A program made the position numbers and the translations under genes. Positions 37,933-47,150 of a DNA stretch of 64,000 nt are shown here, piece after piece (position 1 is the stretch's first letter; each line of letters opens with the position of its first letter). The DNA comes from Vannielia sp. (lineage in GTDB: Bacteria > Pseudomonadota > Alphaproteobacteria > Rhodobacterales > Rhodobacteraceae), in assembly GCF_029212645.1 (NCBI RefSeq), contig NZ_JARGND010000013.1:1-64000 (forward strand). The letters are read 5' to 3'. The notes beneath the pieces are model-generated. The model saw only the letters and a list, made by a program, of their open reading frames with translations, made no database searches and was not told the DNA's origin.

Positions 37933-38586
37933 TTAAAGCGGCACGGCAAGCGCCTGCGGGCCGGTCAGAACGGCGATAGCGCGGGTGGCAAAGAGAGCGC
38001 GAAGCGCTGGGGTGTGGGCGCGCAGCCCGCCGGTATAGGCGCCAAAGGCGGGCAGGATCAGGCGCGTTTCATCATAAAGAAACGCAGGCCGCGAGGTGCC
38101 TGCGCGGGGCAGGCGGTGTTTGGGGTGGTAATGCCCCGAAACCTCGCCGGGTGCGCAGCCGGGGCGGGCGATATGGCGAAAGGTGAGGCCTGCTGCGTGA
38201 TGCTCGCCCAGATGGGTGCCGCCAAGATCAACCGGGCCGGGATCATGGTTGCCCTCGATCCAAAGCCATTGCCGCCCGGCCTGCATTGACTGTAGCCGCA
38301 GGCGCATTTCGTCGGGAAGGGAGAGGGCGGCATCAAGATCATCAAAGCTGTCGCCAAGGCACACGACGGTTTTAGGGGCGAGGGCCGAAACCTCTGCTTC
38401 CAGCCGCTCCAGCGTGGCTTGCGTTTCATAAGGGGGAAGCAGGGAACCGCCGCGCCGCGCCATCCGCTCAGATTTGCCCAGGTGCAGATCGGAGACACAG
38501 AGCAGCCGCTGCGCAGGCAGCCAGAGGGCGCCGGTTGGGCGGGCGTGCAGGGCGGTGCCAGCGAGGGTGAAGGCATGGGCGTTCAT
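37933..38586 (-). CDS. pdeM: Ligase-associated DNA damage response endonuclease PdeM
   Basis: The 217-residue calcineurin-like metallophosphoesterase has the metal-binding motifs SDLHLGKSER (residues 32-41), GDSFDD and GNHDPGP, and a terminal GHYHP motif. PdeM proteins are found beside an Lhr-like helicase, an ATP-dependent ligase and an exonuclease in a DNA repair cassette. Here only the helicase adjoins it, 38 bp upstream on the same strand. Confidence 0.88.
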   Translation of the reverse strand: MNAHAFTLAGTALHARPTGALWLPAQRLLCVSDLHLGKSERMARRGGSLLPPYETQATLERLEAEVSALAPKTVVCLGDSFDDLDAALSLPDEMRLRLQSMQAGRQWLWIEGNHDPGPVDLGGTHLGEHHAAGLTFRHIARPGCAPGEVSGHYHPKHRLPRAGTSRPAFLYDETRLILPAFGAYTGGLRAHTPALRALFATRAIAVLTGPQALAVPL

Positions 38587-38624
38587 GCTGTGTTCCTGCG
38601 GTAAATGCGGCGATTGTGCAAGGG

Positions 38625-41030
38625 CTAGGGTGCAAGGCCCGCCTTGGCCATCAGCGCGGCGGCTTCCTCGGCGGCGAGCCTTTCACGGCCCGCACCAGCC
38701 ACTGGCACCTTGCCCACCTCAAGCAGCAGAGGTGCGGCCATTGGGGTCACGCGATCCAGCGTCAGGTGATCGACGCGGCCCGCAACACGCGCCAGCATTT
38801 CCTCGACCCGGCCAAAATCAACCAGCCCTTTCATGGCCTCTTCGCGGGTGATCTGCATGAGCAAGTGATCGGGATCGTATTTGAGCAGCGTGTCATAGAG
38901 AATGTCTGACGAGAAGGTCGCCTGCCGCCCGTTTTTGCGGCTTTGCGGTAGGTTGCGCTCGATCAGCCCGGCGATGCTGGCGGAGGCGCGAAAGGTGCGT
39001 TTCATCACCGCGTTTTGCGCGAGCCAGCCTTCCAGCGTGTCGCGCAGCACCTCGGGGGCGAGCAGGGGGGCGGCATCTTGCACCGGCTCCAGCCCCCAGA
39101 TCAGCGTGGCATAATCGGTGGCCACAAAGCCTAGCGGATCAAGGCCCAGCTCCTCCATCTGGCGGGTGATGAGCAGGCCGAGGGTTTGCTGCGCGTTGCG
39201 CCCGGCGAAGCCGTAAAAGCAGGTGTGCGCACGGCCGTCATGCGGGAAGCTCTCAACTAAAAGCCGGTCGCCACGGGGCAGGCGGGAGGTATCCCGTTGC
39301 AGCGCGAGCCAGTCCTGAATGCCCGGTGGAAGGGTCGACCAATTGCCGTGCAGCAGTGCCAGAATGCGCTGGGCGAGGCGGGTTGAGGCGGCGAACTTGG
39401 TGCCGCCAAAAACGGCAATCTTAGGCGCGCGCGAGGCGGCGCGGGATACCTGCACGGTGAGCTCCTTCAGCCCTACATATTGCACGATCTCACCGCCGAT
39501 CAGAAAGGTATCGCCCTCGGTGAGAGAGGCAGCGAAGGCTTCTTCAACCTCGCCCAAGGGTTTGCCACCGCGCCCGCGCAGGCGGACCTTGAGCAGTTCG
39601 CTGTCCTGAATGGTGCCGATGTTCATGCGGATGCGCTGGGCGGCGCGTGGATCCCGCAGGCCCCAAAGTCCCTCGCGCTGCATCAGCTTTTGCCAGCGAT
39701 CATAAGCCTTTAGCGCGTAGCCGCCGGTGGCGGCAAAATCGAGGCAGGCCTCAAAATCTGCGCGGGGAAGGGCTGCGTAAGCCCCGCAGGACGTGACCTC
39801 GGCGTAGAGATCATCGGCGGCAAATGGCCCGGCGCAGGCGCGGATCAGGATGTGCTGGCAGAGCACATCGCGCGGCCCCGGCCCGCGTGGCTCCCCATCC
39901 AGATCATGCGCGGCGGCGGCATCCAGCGCGGCTTGGCATTCGAGCACCTCAAAGCGGTTGGCGGGCACCAGAAGGGCCTTGGAGGGCGCGTTGTAACGGT
40001 GGTTGGCGCGGCCGATCCGCTGCACGAGGCGCTTGACGTTTTTCGGCCCGCCGATCTGGATGATGAGATCAACATCGCCCCAATCAATCCCCAGATCGAG
40101 GGTGCCGGTGCAAACGATGGCCCGCAGATCCCCCGCCACCATGGCCGCCTCGACCTTTTGGCGCTGTTCGCGCGCAAGGCTGCCGTGGTGGATGGCGATC
40201 GGCAGGGCCTCATCATTGGCGAGCCAGAGGGCATGGAAGAAAATTTCGGCCTGAGCGCGGGTGTTGTGAAAGATCAGCGTGGTGCGGTGGGCCTTTACGG
40301 CGGCAAGCACCTCGGGCAGCGCATAGGCCCCGCCGCCGCCCGCCCATGGGGGGGCTTGGGCGGTGGTGAGCATGGCGATATCCGGCGGCGGGCCGGGATC
40401 GGCCATGAGCACCGGGCAGGGATCGGGGTGGCGGGCCAGCAGGGAGGCGAGAGCGGGCGGGTCTTCAACCGTGGCGGAGAGGCCCACGCGGCGCAGGCCC
40501 GGCGCGAGGGCCTGAAGGCGGGAGAGGGCCAGCATCAACTGATCGCCGCGCTTGCTTTCAGCGAGGGCGTGGATTTCATCGACCACCACCCGCGACAGGC
40601 CTGCAAAGATGCGCGGCGCGTCCTCATAAGAGATCAGCAGCGCGAGGGATTCCGGCGTGGTGAGCAGGATATGGGGCGGATCGGCGCGCTGGCGTTTGCG
40701 CTGGGTGGCCGAGGTATCGCCGGTGCGGTCCTCGATGCGAACGGGGAGGCTCATTTGCTCGACCGGGGTGCGCAGATTGCGCGAGATGTCGGCGGCCAGC
40801 GCCTTGAGCGGTGAAATATAGAGGGTGTGCAGCCCTTCATGCGTGCCGTCCGCCAGCTCGATCAGCGAGGGCAGGAACCCGGCCAGCGTTTTGCCGCCGC
40901 CGGTGGGAGCGATGAGCAGTGTCGCCGGGTCTGCCGCGCGCGCAACCATGTCCAACTGGTGGGGGTGGGCCTCCCAGCCTTTGCGGGCGAACCATTCGGC
41001 AAACTGTGGCGGCAGGGGCGTATCAGCCAT
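38625..41030 (-). CDS. Ligase-associated DNA damage response DEXH-box helicase (Lhr-like)
   Basis: The 801-residue superfamily 2 helicase has Walker A APTGGGKT at residues 41-48, DEIH at 151-154 and helicase motif VI (QRIGRANHR). A C-terminal Lhr-type domain follows. In many proteobacteria this gene lies with an ATP-dependent DNA ligase and an exonuclease; neither is in the window. It is transcribed with pdeM. A MarR gene starts the same-strand group 5 bp upstream of its start. Confidence 0.92.
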   Translation of the reverse strand: MADTPLPPQFAEWFARKGWEAHPHQLDMVARAADPATLLIAPTGGGKTLAGFLPSLIELADGTHEGLHTLYISPLKALAADISRNLRTPVEQMSLPVRIEDRTGDTSATQRKRQRADPPHILLTTPESLALLISYEDAPRIFAGLSRVVVDEIHALAESKRGDQLMLALSRLQALAPGLRRVGLSATVEDPPALASLLARHPDPCPVLMADPGPPPDIAMLTTAQAPPWAGGGGAYALPEVLAAVKAHRTTLIFHNTRAQAEIFFHALWLANDEALPIAIHHGSLAREQRQKVEAAMVAGDLRAIVCTGTLDLGIDWGDVDLIIQIGGPKNVKRLVQRIGRANHRYNAPSKALLVPANRFEVLECQAALDAAAAHDLDGEPRGPGPRDVLCQHILIRACAGPFAADDLYAEVTSCGAYAALPRADFEACLDFAATGGYALKAYDRWQKLMQREGLWGLRDPRAAQRIRMNIGTIQDSELLKVRLRGRGGKPLGEVEEAFAASLTEGDTFLIGGEIVQYVGLKELTVQVSRAASRAPKIAVFGGTKFAASTRLAQRILALLHGNWSTLPPGIQDWLALQRDTSRLPRGDRLLVESFPHDGRAHTCFYGFAGRNAQQTLGLLITRQMEELGLDPLGFVATDYATLIWGLEPVQDAAPLLAPEVLRDTLEGWLAQNAVMKRTFRASASIAGLIERNLPQSRKNGRQATFSSDILYDTLLKYDPDHLLMQITREEAMKGLVDFGRVEEMLARVAGRVDHLTLDRVTPMAAPLLLEVGKVPVAGAGRERLAAEEAAALMAKAGLAP

Positions 41031-41035
41031 GCGGG

Positions 41036-41650
41036 TCAGCCACGATCCTCGCGCTCGGAGGCCAGATCAACCAGGCTTTCGCGCAGGGCGTTGATTTCGC
41101 AGGCGACACGACCGGACGGATCATCCGGGGCGTCGGACCATGCCGCAAATTGTTCCAGCATCGGGATAAACGTGGCGATCTCTGCCTCGCTCCAGCCTTG
41201 GAGAAAATGGCCCAATGCCACAAACTTGAAGGTGCGCACCGCCTGCACGATGCGGTCGCCGTTGGGGGTGACCTTGAGCGTGGCGCGGCGGGCATCCTGC
41301 TGGCTGACGCCGCGTTCGACCAGCCCTTTGCGGATCAACTCCGAGGCCAGACGAGAGGCGCGGGAGGGATCAATCCCGAGCCGGGTGGCGATCGTGCCCA
41401 CCGTGGTTTCGCCGCGCGAGCCTTCGCCGAACTCGTTGGCAGGCGCCCAGACAGCGAAGAGCGCATCGAGCTGCGGCATTTCGATTGGCAAGCCCAGCTC
41501 AGAAACGGCGCGCACGCCAAGCTCCCGCTTGCGCACCCGGCGGCGCCACACTTGCAGGATCGCATCCAGTTCCAGCGCGCCTTCCGCGCGGATTTTGCTG
41601 ACCCCCAGTTCGGTGAGTTTTTGCTTTACGTCGGTGTCACGCTCACTCAA
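41036..41650 (-). CDS. MarR-family transcriptional regulator
   Basis: The 204-residue protein has a winged helix-turn-helix of the MarR type: ETTVGTIATRLGIDPSRASRLASELIRKGLVERG, then the wing ARRATLKVTPNGDRIV. N- and C-terminal helices would form the dimer interface. TTG 41650 is chosen: GGGAG lies 6 bases upstream and the product begins MSERDTDVKQ. It ends 5 bp before the helicase start, so it is probably in the same operon and may regulate it. Confidence 0.85.
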   Translation of the reverse strand: MSERDTDVKQKLTELGVSKIRAEGALELDAILQVWRRRVRKRELGVRAVSELGLPIEMPQLDALFAVWAPANEFGEGSRGETTVGTIATRLGIDPSRASRLASELIRKGLVERGVSQQDARRATLKVTPNGDRIVQAVRTFKFVALGHFLQGWSEAEIATFIPMLEQFAAWSDAPDDPSGRVACEINALRESLVDLASEREDRG

Positions 41651-41811
41651 GGGGCACTCCCGGTTTATGTGTTCAACACATAGATGCACATGACATTTAT
41701 TTACTTCAAGGGACTGGCAGTGGCAGGGCGGGAGTATGGCGATGAGTGTCGCGTGCAAAAACAGGGTTTTGGGAGGGCGACGCCCCGGCCCGCAAAGCCC
41801 TTTACCACGTC

Positions 41812-41846
41812 AAATGGCGCGGGGCTGATCCAGACCCGCGCCATTT
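41812..41846 (-). terminator. Strong hairpin after the Tad-linked ATPase
   Basis: AAATGGCGCGGG (41812-41823) and CCCGCGCCATTT (41835-41846) form a 12-bp perfect stem. It sits 22 bp beyond the minus-strand ATPase stop. The downstream T-run is short, so it may work as a bidirectional terminator or transcript-stabilising hairpin. Confidence 0.65.
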
Positions 41847-41868
41847 AAATATACGCCATGCCCACCCG

Positions 41869-43179
41869 TTAGTGGATGATGACCTCTTCCTTGACGAACA
41901 TGTTGGCCCAAGCGCGGTCAATCAATTCGGGAGACATCTGATAAGGGATGCCCTCAAACTCGCAAATGGCAATCATCTGGTCGATCAGGAAGATCGGCTG
42001 GTAGTTGGCATAGATGTTATCAATCGTCGGATACTTCTCCTTGAGGAGGTAGATCAGCGCATCCTGGTCCAGCGGCACACCGCGCTTTTTGGCGACCATG
42101 GCGAAGATTTTCAGGTAGTCCTCCTGCTCCGGCCCATCAATCTTGATCTTGAAGAAGATACGGCGCAGGGCCGCTCTATCGAAGATCTCGTTGGGGTGGA
42201 AGTTGGTCGAGAAGATCACCAGCGTATCAAAGGGCACCTCAAACTTTTCGCCCGATTGCAGGGCGAGAATGTCTTTGCTTTCTTCGAGCGGCACAATCCA
42301 GCGGTTGACCAGCGATTGCGGCGGCTCAGCCTGGCGGCCAAGGTCATCGACGATGAAGATGCCGCCGGTCGACTTGAGCTGGAGCGGTGCCTGATAGGTG
42401 CGGGCTGTCGGGTTGTAAACGAGATCGAGCATCGACAGTGACAGCTCACCACCGGTGATCACCGTGGGGCGGTCACAGCGCACATAGCGGGTATCGAACC
42501 GGCCCGAGGTGCGGCGCAACGAATTTGGATCATCGGCCTCTTCTGCAACGGCGGTGTGCACGATCGGGTCATAAACCGTGATCACCTGACCGGCATATTC
42601 AATGGCGCGGGGGACGAAGATCTTGTCGCCCATGGCATCGCGGATCCCGTTGGAGATGGAGGATTTGCCGTTGCCCGGCGGGCCATACATCAGGATCGAC
42701 CGGCCAGCAGAAACCGCCGGGCCGAGGTGATCGAGCAGCGCATTGGGCAGCACGAGGTGGCCCATCGCCCCGACGAGCTGTTCGCGGGTGATCTGAATGT
42801 TGCGGATCGACTGGCGCTTGACCTGCTCGTTATAAACCTCAAGCGGCACAGGCATGGCCCCGAAATACTCGGACTGCGCCAGCGCATCCAGCGTGCGGGA
42901 CTTGCCTGCATCGGTAAGCTGATAGCCCATCTCACCCGTGCCGCCGGCCTGCATCGAGCCGGTGGCTTCCACCAGCTTTTGGGTGCGGGCCAGATCAACC
43001 AGTTCCTGCGTCACCGGGATCGGCAGGCAGATATTGGGTGCCAGTTCAGCTACGGTGTCGATGTTCTTGCGAAACATTGTTTTGAGGACGATGTCGCGCA
43101 TCATCACGATGGGCAGTTGCATGTCTTCCAGCCGCTTGGGCGCTGGAGGCGCGATTACATTGCCTACTTCCATATTCAT
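41869..43179 (-). CDS. Tad-associated AAA+ ATPase of unknown function
   Basis: The 436-residue protein has two parts. Residues 20-120 form a domain with a winged-helix flavour, containing GYQLTDAGKSRTLDALAQSEY and GAMPVPLEVYNEQV. A C-terminal AAA+ module has Walker A GPPGNGKS (166-173), a Walker B-like FIVDDLGR and an arginine-rich ALRRIFFKIKI segment. Related ATPases are found near tad genes in alphaproteobacteria. ATG 43179 overlaps an AGGTGA site; GTG 43188 is possible. Its partners are unknown; a regulatory or assembly role in Flp pili is inference. Confidence 0.75.
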   Translation of the reverse strand: MNMEVGNVIAPPAPKRLEDMQLPIVMMRDIVLKTMFRKNIDTVAELAPNICLPIPVTQELVDLARTQKLVEATGSMQAGGTGEMGYQLTDAGKSRTLDALAQSEYFGAMPVPLEVYNEQVKRQSIRNIQITREQLVGAMGHLVLPNALLDHLGPAVSAGRSILMYGPPGNGKSSISNGIRDAMGDKIFVPRAIEYAGQVITVYDPIVHTAVAEEADDPNSLRRTSGRFDTRYVRCDRPTVITGGELSLSMLDLVYNPTARTYQAPLQLKSTGGIFIVDDLGRQAEPPQSLVNRWIVPLEESKDILALQSGEKFEVPFDTLVIFSTNFHPNEIFDRAALRRIFFKIKIDGPEQEDYLKIFAMVAKKRGVPLDQDALIYLLKEKYPTIDNIYANYQPIFLIDQMIAICEFEGIPYQMSPELIDRAWANMFVKEEVIIH

Positions 43180-43321
43180 CACGGTCACCTGCTCGTTTTT
43201 TCATCCGCGTCTCACGAATTTTCCCACACCATTGCCGCAATACGGTCAAACCCGGCAGCGATAGCATTGGTCAGCAGGATTGTGCCCGGGTAATGTGGCC
43301 GAAAAATGGAAGCGAGCGGTG

Positions 43322-44944
43322 ATGAATAAGACAAACGCAGGTGGAGTGTTCGTGTTTTTGGTGTTGGTTCTGGCTGTAGAAGCGGGGCTATCATTGGCAC
43401 GGGGCGCGCTTTTCGTGGGCAAACACGAGGGCGATATGCTCCACCTTCTGGAGATCACCTTTCGGATGGCCGAGGGCGAGTGGCCGCATCTTGATTTTGC
43501 GACACCCATCGGTGTGCTGGCCTTTGCGCCGATTGCGCTGTTCGTCAAAATGGGCAGCGGTATCGGCCACGCGATCCTTTATGCGCAGGTGTTGGTGGGC
43601 GCGGCGCTGGTGCCGCTGGCGTGGCGTGCGGGCATCTCGCGGCTCACCGGCTGGTGGCCCTACGTCTTTGGCGCGGTGGTGATCGTGCTGGCGACAGCGC
43701 TTGTTCATGGCGAGGCCGAGCAATCGGTTTCCATGTCAATGCATTACAACCGCTGGGCCTGGGCTGCGGCCTTTCTGGCGCTGCTCATAGCGGTGCTGCC
43801 GCCGGTTGAATCCCGCCGCAACCAGGTGGCCGATGGCATCGTGGTGGGCCTTGCGCTTGCGTTCATGGCGCTTTGCAAGATCACCTTTTTCGCGGCCTTC
43901 GTGATCCCCGTTGTGCTGGGCCTTCTGGCCCATCACCAACGCAAGACTCTTTGGGTCGGTCTGCTCACTGGCCTTGCTGTGGCTCTCTTGGTGACGGTGC
44001 TTGCCGGCCCCGGATTTTGGCTGGCTTACATGCGCGATTTGCTTTGGGTGGCAGGCTCGCCGGTGCGGGCAGCGCCGGGGGCGGGTTTTGGCTCTGTCGT
44101 TTCAGCCCCGGCCTATCTTGGCGGCTCGCTGGTGGCGCTGATCGGGGTTGTCCTGCTGCGGCAAGCGGGCAAGGCGGCAGAGGGCATGGTGCTGCTGTTT
44201 CTGGTGCCGGGCTTCTTTTACGTGACCTACCAGAACTTCGGCAATGATCCGCAATGGCTGCTCCTTTTGGGGATCATCCTGTTTGCGGCGCGTCCCTCGA
44301 AGGACGTGAAAGGCAGCCACGGCTGGGATATGCACAATGCGGTGGGGCTTGCAGGAGCGGCCGCCTTTGCGATGACGCTGCCGTCTGCCTTCAACCTTAC
44401 CTACAGCCCGTTGCGCCACATCGGGCAAGACGAAAGCCTGTTTGCGCCGATGCTCCCCCGGTCACAGCTTCACAGTGATCTGAAAACCGCCAAGATCCGC
44501 TCCTACCGCGCCAACATGCGCATGCCGATGGACGAGGTGAGCGAGGGCATGGCCCACTATGCCGAAATGGTGGAGCGCGACCCGGTTGGCGAGGTCAACG
44601 GCGAAGAGATGCAAGCCTGCGAAATCCTGTTGGGCTTGCCAGCCTGGCTCGACAGTATCGCGCAGGAACTTGAGAGCGCGGGCTACAGCGGCACGCGTAT
44701 TCTTTGGGCTGATCTGTTTTCGTCGATCTGGCTATACGGGGATTTCAAGCGGTTGGAGAACGGCGCACCCTGGTATTATGGCGGCCTGCCGGGCATCGAC
44801 AGCGCGGATTATGTGCTTGTGCCACATTGCCCCGTGGTGCCCAAGATGCGCCGCTTGGTGTTGGAAGCCATGGAGACGCGCGGCATCAAGCTGAACGAGG
44901 TGCATCGCACCCCGCTTTTCATCCTGTTCGAGAAGGGTGAATAG
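43322..44944 (+). CDS. Polytopic membrane protein, GT-C glycosyltransferase-like
   Basis: The 540-residue protein has about ten membrane helices in residues 1-385 and a soluble C-terminal domain. The first loop after helix 1 contains an acidic motif in KHEGDMLHLLEITF, reminiscent of polyprenyl-phosphate-sugar transferases of the GT-C fold. ATG 43322 starts it. It is the only plus-strand gene in the tad region, divergent from the AAA+ ATPase. A glycosyltransferase role is inference from topology and that motif. Confidence 0.65.
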   Translation: MNKTNAGGVFVFLVLVLAVEAGLSLARGALFVGKHEGDMLHLLEITFRMAEGEWPHLDFATPIGVLAFAPIALFVKMGSGIGHAILYAQVLVGAALVPLAWRAGISRLTGWWPYVFGAVVIVLATALVHGEAEQSVSMSMHYNRWAWAAAFLALLIAVLPPVESRRNQVADGIVVGLALAFMALCKITFFAAFVIPVVLGLLAHHQRKTLWVGLLTGLAVALLVTVLAGPGFWLAYMRDLLWVAGSPVRAAPGAGFGSVVSAPAYLGGSLVALIGVVLLRQAGKAAEGMVLLFLVPGFFYVTYQNFGNDPQWLLLLGIILFAARPSKDVKGSHGWDMHNAVGLAGAAAFAMTLPSAFNLTYSPLRHIGQDESLFAPMLPRSQLHSDLKTAKIRSYRANMRMPMDEVSEGMAHYAEMVERDPVGEVNGEEMQACEILLGLPAWLDSIAQELESAGYSGTRILWADLFSSIWLYGDFKRLENGAPWYYGGLPGIDSADYVLVPHCPVVPKMRRLVLEAMETRGIKLNEVHRTPLFILFEKGE

Positions 44945-44949
44945 CGCGC

Positions 44950-45450
44950 TCAGGCGGTGCCGAATTTGGCGGCCAGCGCAAGGTAGGCCGCCATTGAAGC
45001 GCCAAGCGCAAGCCCCATGGGGAAATCCTTGCGCGTCCAGCTCTCCCAGTGGGGCGCGAGGCGGCGCACCGCCGGGATGGCCCGTGCGGTGCGGTGGGTA
45101 ATGAAAGCCGCCAGCATGACGGCGGCAAAAAGCAAGAGCACCGAAAAGAGATCACCAACCACGATGAAGGGCGCCATCGCGGCAGCAAACTTGGCGTCAC
45201 CGGCCCCGACGAGACCAACCATATTCATGAAGAAGCCCACCACGAGGACCACGATAAGGTGCAGCCAGCGCCAGGCGTAGTCTTCAAACGGCAGCACGAA
45301 GATGCCGACCACAGCGAAAACCACGACCATCGCCATAACCGCGAGGTTCGGGATTTTCATCCGCGCCATATCGGAGAAGGCCACGTAAAAGCAGATTGGC
45401 CCAACGAAGGCGAGAAACCAGGCGCTGGCGGTGGCCGGGGCGATTAGCAT
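44950..45450 (-). CDS. cpaA: Prepilin peptidase CpaA/TadV
   Basis: The 166-residue A24-type aspartic peptidase cleaves and processes Flp prepilins at the inner membrane. The catalytic aspartates are visible: D27 in FSDMARMKIPN and D85 in GAGDAKF (the GxGD motif). There are about four to six membrane helices and no N-terminal methylase domain, as in the short CpaA class. It follows the TPR lipoprotein genes by 12 bp on the same strand. Confidence 0.93.
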   Translation of the reverse strand: MLIAPATASAWFLAFVGPICFYVAFSDMARMKIPNLAVMAMVVVFAVVGIFVLPFEDYAWRWLHLIVVLVVGFFMNMVGLVGAGDAKFAAAMAPFIVVGDLFSVLLLFAAVMLAAFITHRTARAIPAVRRLAPHWESWTRKDFPMGLALGASMAAYLALAAKFGTA

Positions 45451-45462
45451 CAGCGCACCGGG

Positions 45463-46320
45463 TCAGTTTTGGACGTTGGTTTCCAAGGCCCGTAGCGAAC
45501 GCACGGCGGCCTCGAAATGCTGTGGATGGCTATCAATCGCTTCTTGCAACAGGCCTTTCCCGATCTCGACATCCCCTTGCTTGACGGCCGTCAGCGCCAG
45601 AGTGTGCAACAGTTGCGCCCGCTCGACTTGGCTCATCTTAACGATGGGAAGCTGATAGTTGCGCTGGGCACCACGGGCGAGAACGAGGTTGTTCTTGGCG
45701 GTGAAAAGCTCGGGGTCATACTGAATGGCCTCGACGAACAGCTTTTCGGCGCCCTTGAAATCCTGGCGAGACAGCTTGGAATAGCCCCAGTTGTTGAGCA
45801 CACCGGAAGGCTTGGTCGTGAGGCCAACGGCGGTTTCATAGAAGCTGTCGGCCTTCTTCCACTCTTTGTTGCTGTCGGCGATCATCGCCTCAAGACGGTA
45901 GCGTTTGTAGGTTTCATGGGTGGGGGGCACGGCATCCAGAACGGCCTCGGCCTCTTTCCAATCGCCGTTGCGCAGGAGGGCGTCGGCATAATCAACCTGA
46001 TCATCCGGGGTGCTGCCCTCGTGTTTTACAACGGCTTTCCATGCGCTGACGGCCTCGGTGTTTTTCTTGGCGCGCACCAAAGAGAGCGCAAGGCCGCGTT
46101 TGAGATCAAGCCGCTTGGGGTTTTCTTTGACGGAGCGTTTGAAATAGGCGACGGCCTCGTTCGGGTCCGCCACGGTGAGCATGATGTCCGACAGGCCGTT
46201 CTCATCAATCGCGTTCACCGAGGCCATGGCCCGGGACACTTCGCCATCGGCGGATTTCTGGCAACCGGAAAGCGCAAGGGAGCCCGAGAGGGCCAGGAAA
46301 ATAAGGGAAGTGTGGCGCAT
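45463..46320 (-). CDS. tadD: TadD-like TPR lipoprotein
   Basis: The 285-residue protein has a lipoprotein signal with lipobox LSGC (C20) and then several TPR units: KRLDLKRGLALSLVRAK, GDWKEAEAVLDAVP and YSKLSRQDFKGAEKLFVEAI. TadD proteins aid secretin (CpaC/RcpA) assembly or stability at the outer membrane. AAGGACGC precedes ATG 46320. It follows a second TPR lipoprotein gene by 32 bp. Confidence 0.88.
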   Translation of the reverse strand: MRHTSLIFLALSGSLALSGCQKSADGEVSRAMASVNAIDENGLSDIMLTVADPNEAVAYFKRSVKENPKRLDLKRGLALSLVRAKKNTEAVSAWKAVVKHEGSTPDDQVDYADALLRNGDWKEAEAVLDAVPPTHETYKRYRLEAMIADSNKEWKKADSFYETAVGLTTKPSGVLNNWGYSKLSRQDFKGAEKLFVEAIQYDPELFTAKNNLVLARGAQRNYQLPIVKMSQVERAQLLHTLALTAVKQGDVEIGKGLLQEAIDSHPQHFEAAVRSLRALETNVQN

Positions 46321-46352
46321 TTTTCTGCGTCCTTTACTGCTCGATCTCTGCC

Positions 46353-46925
46353 TCACGGTGTGCTGAGCAGCAAGTACCTGCCGCTGCCCCGGCGCACCAA
46401 GTCGAAATTTGTTTCTTGTTCTTGATCAAAACCATAGCCGGGGATTTTTACGCGATCCATAGCCAGCTTCAGGTTTTTCTTGATCTCGGCGGATTTGCCA
46501 CTGTCCAACGCAAAGGCGATGCGGAAGACGCGGGCGGCTTCTCCGGGGTGGTTTTGTTCCATCAGGACGACGCCCAGATTGTTCCAGGCGGGGGCGAAGG
46601 TTTCGTCGGCGGTGGTGGCGCGGCGGAGGAGTTCTTCGGCCTGATTGAGGCGTCCGAGCTTCAGATTTACACTGCCGAGTGCGGAGAGCACATCAACGGT
46701 TAAACCCTGCTCGCCACCGGCGCGCAGATAGGCGGTGAGGGCGAGCTCATACTCGCCCGCGGCCATGAGGCGGTGGCCCACGATCAACCCATCGGGATCT
46801 TCCATGCTGCGGGCCTCTTTGGAGGCCTTCGCGCCTTGATTCAAAGGCGAAAGCGCATCGGTCCCGCAGCCAGCAACGGGCAGCAGGAGAAGGGCCACGA
46901 GGGGGCCGGTGGTGAGGGTTTGCAT
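46353..46925 (-). CDS. Second TadD-like TPR lipoprotein
   Basis: The 190-residue protein has lipobox VAGC (C20) in MQTLTTGPLVALLLLPVAGC and TPR helices in GEYELALTAYLRAGG, LGSVNLKLGRLNQAEELLRRA and NNLGVVLMEQNHPGEAARVF. It heads the tadD-tadD-cpaA group. No good ribosome site precedes ATG 46925, and the 5' region (46926-47134) carries the four-unit 11-bp repeat element. It probably also works at the outer-membrane secretin. Confidence 0.85.
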   Translation of the reverse strand: MQTLTTGPLVALLLLPVAGCGTDALSPLNQGAKASKEARSMEDPDGLIVGHRLMAAGEYELALTAYLRAGGEQGLTVDVLSALGSVNLKLGRLNQAEELLRRATTADETFAPAWNNLGVVLMEQNHPGEAARVFRIAFALDSGKSAEIKKNLKLAMDRVKIPGYGFDQEQETNFDLVRRGSGRYLLLSTP

Positions 46926-47070
46926 GGGTGACAGGAGACTGCTCTGCCGATTGTTGTTGTTTGGCGAAAGGATGCGCAGAGGCACGCGCCCTGACAAGCC
47001 TGCTTGCGACCGTGAGGCGGCGGTAGGGGCAAAAAGGTAACAGGGGAGACCGATGGGGCAGGAAAGAGCC

Positions 47071-47134
47071 GTTAACCGCAAAAAGCAATGGGGCACAAGC
47101 GATGCACAAGTGATGCACAACCCATGCATAGGGG
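47071..47134. repeat. Copy 2 of the 64-bp four-unit direct repeat element
   Basis: GTTAACCGCAAAAAG (47071-47085) precedes four contiguous 11-bp units at 47091-47134: GGGCACAAGCG, ATGCACAAGTG, ATGCACAACCC and ATGCATAGGGG. Spacing matches copy 1 (200-263) exactly, and the flanking GTTAA-x-CG-x-AAAAAG is shared. It lies 166 bp upstream of the minus-strand TadD-like gene at 46353-46925. Confidence 0.7.
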
Positions 47135-47150
47135 GTTTTGGGTTTAGGGA

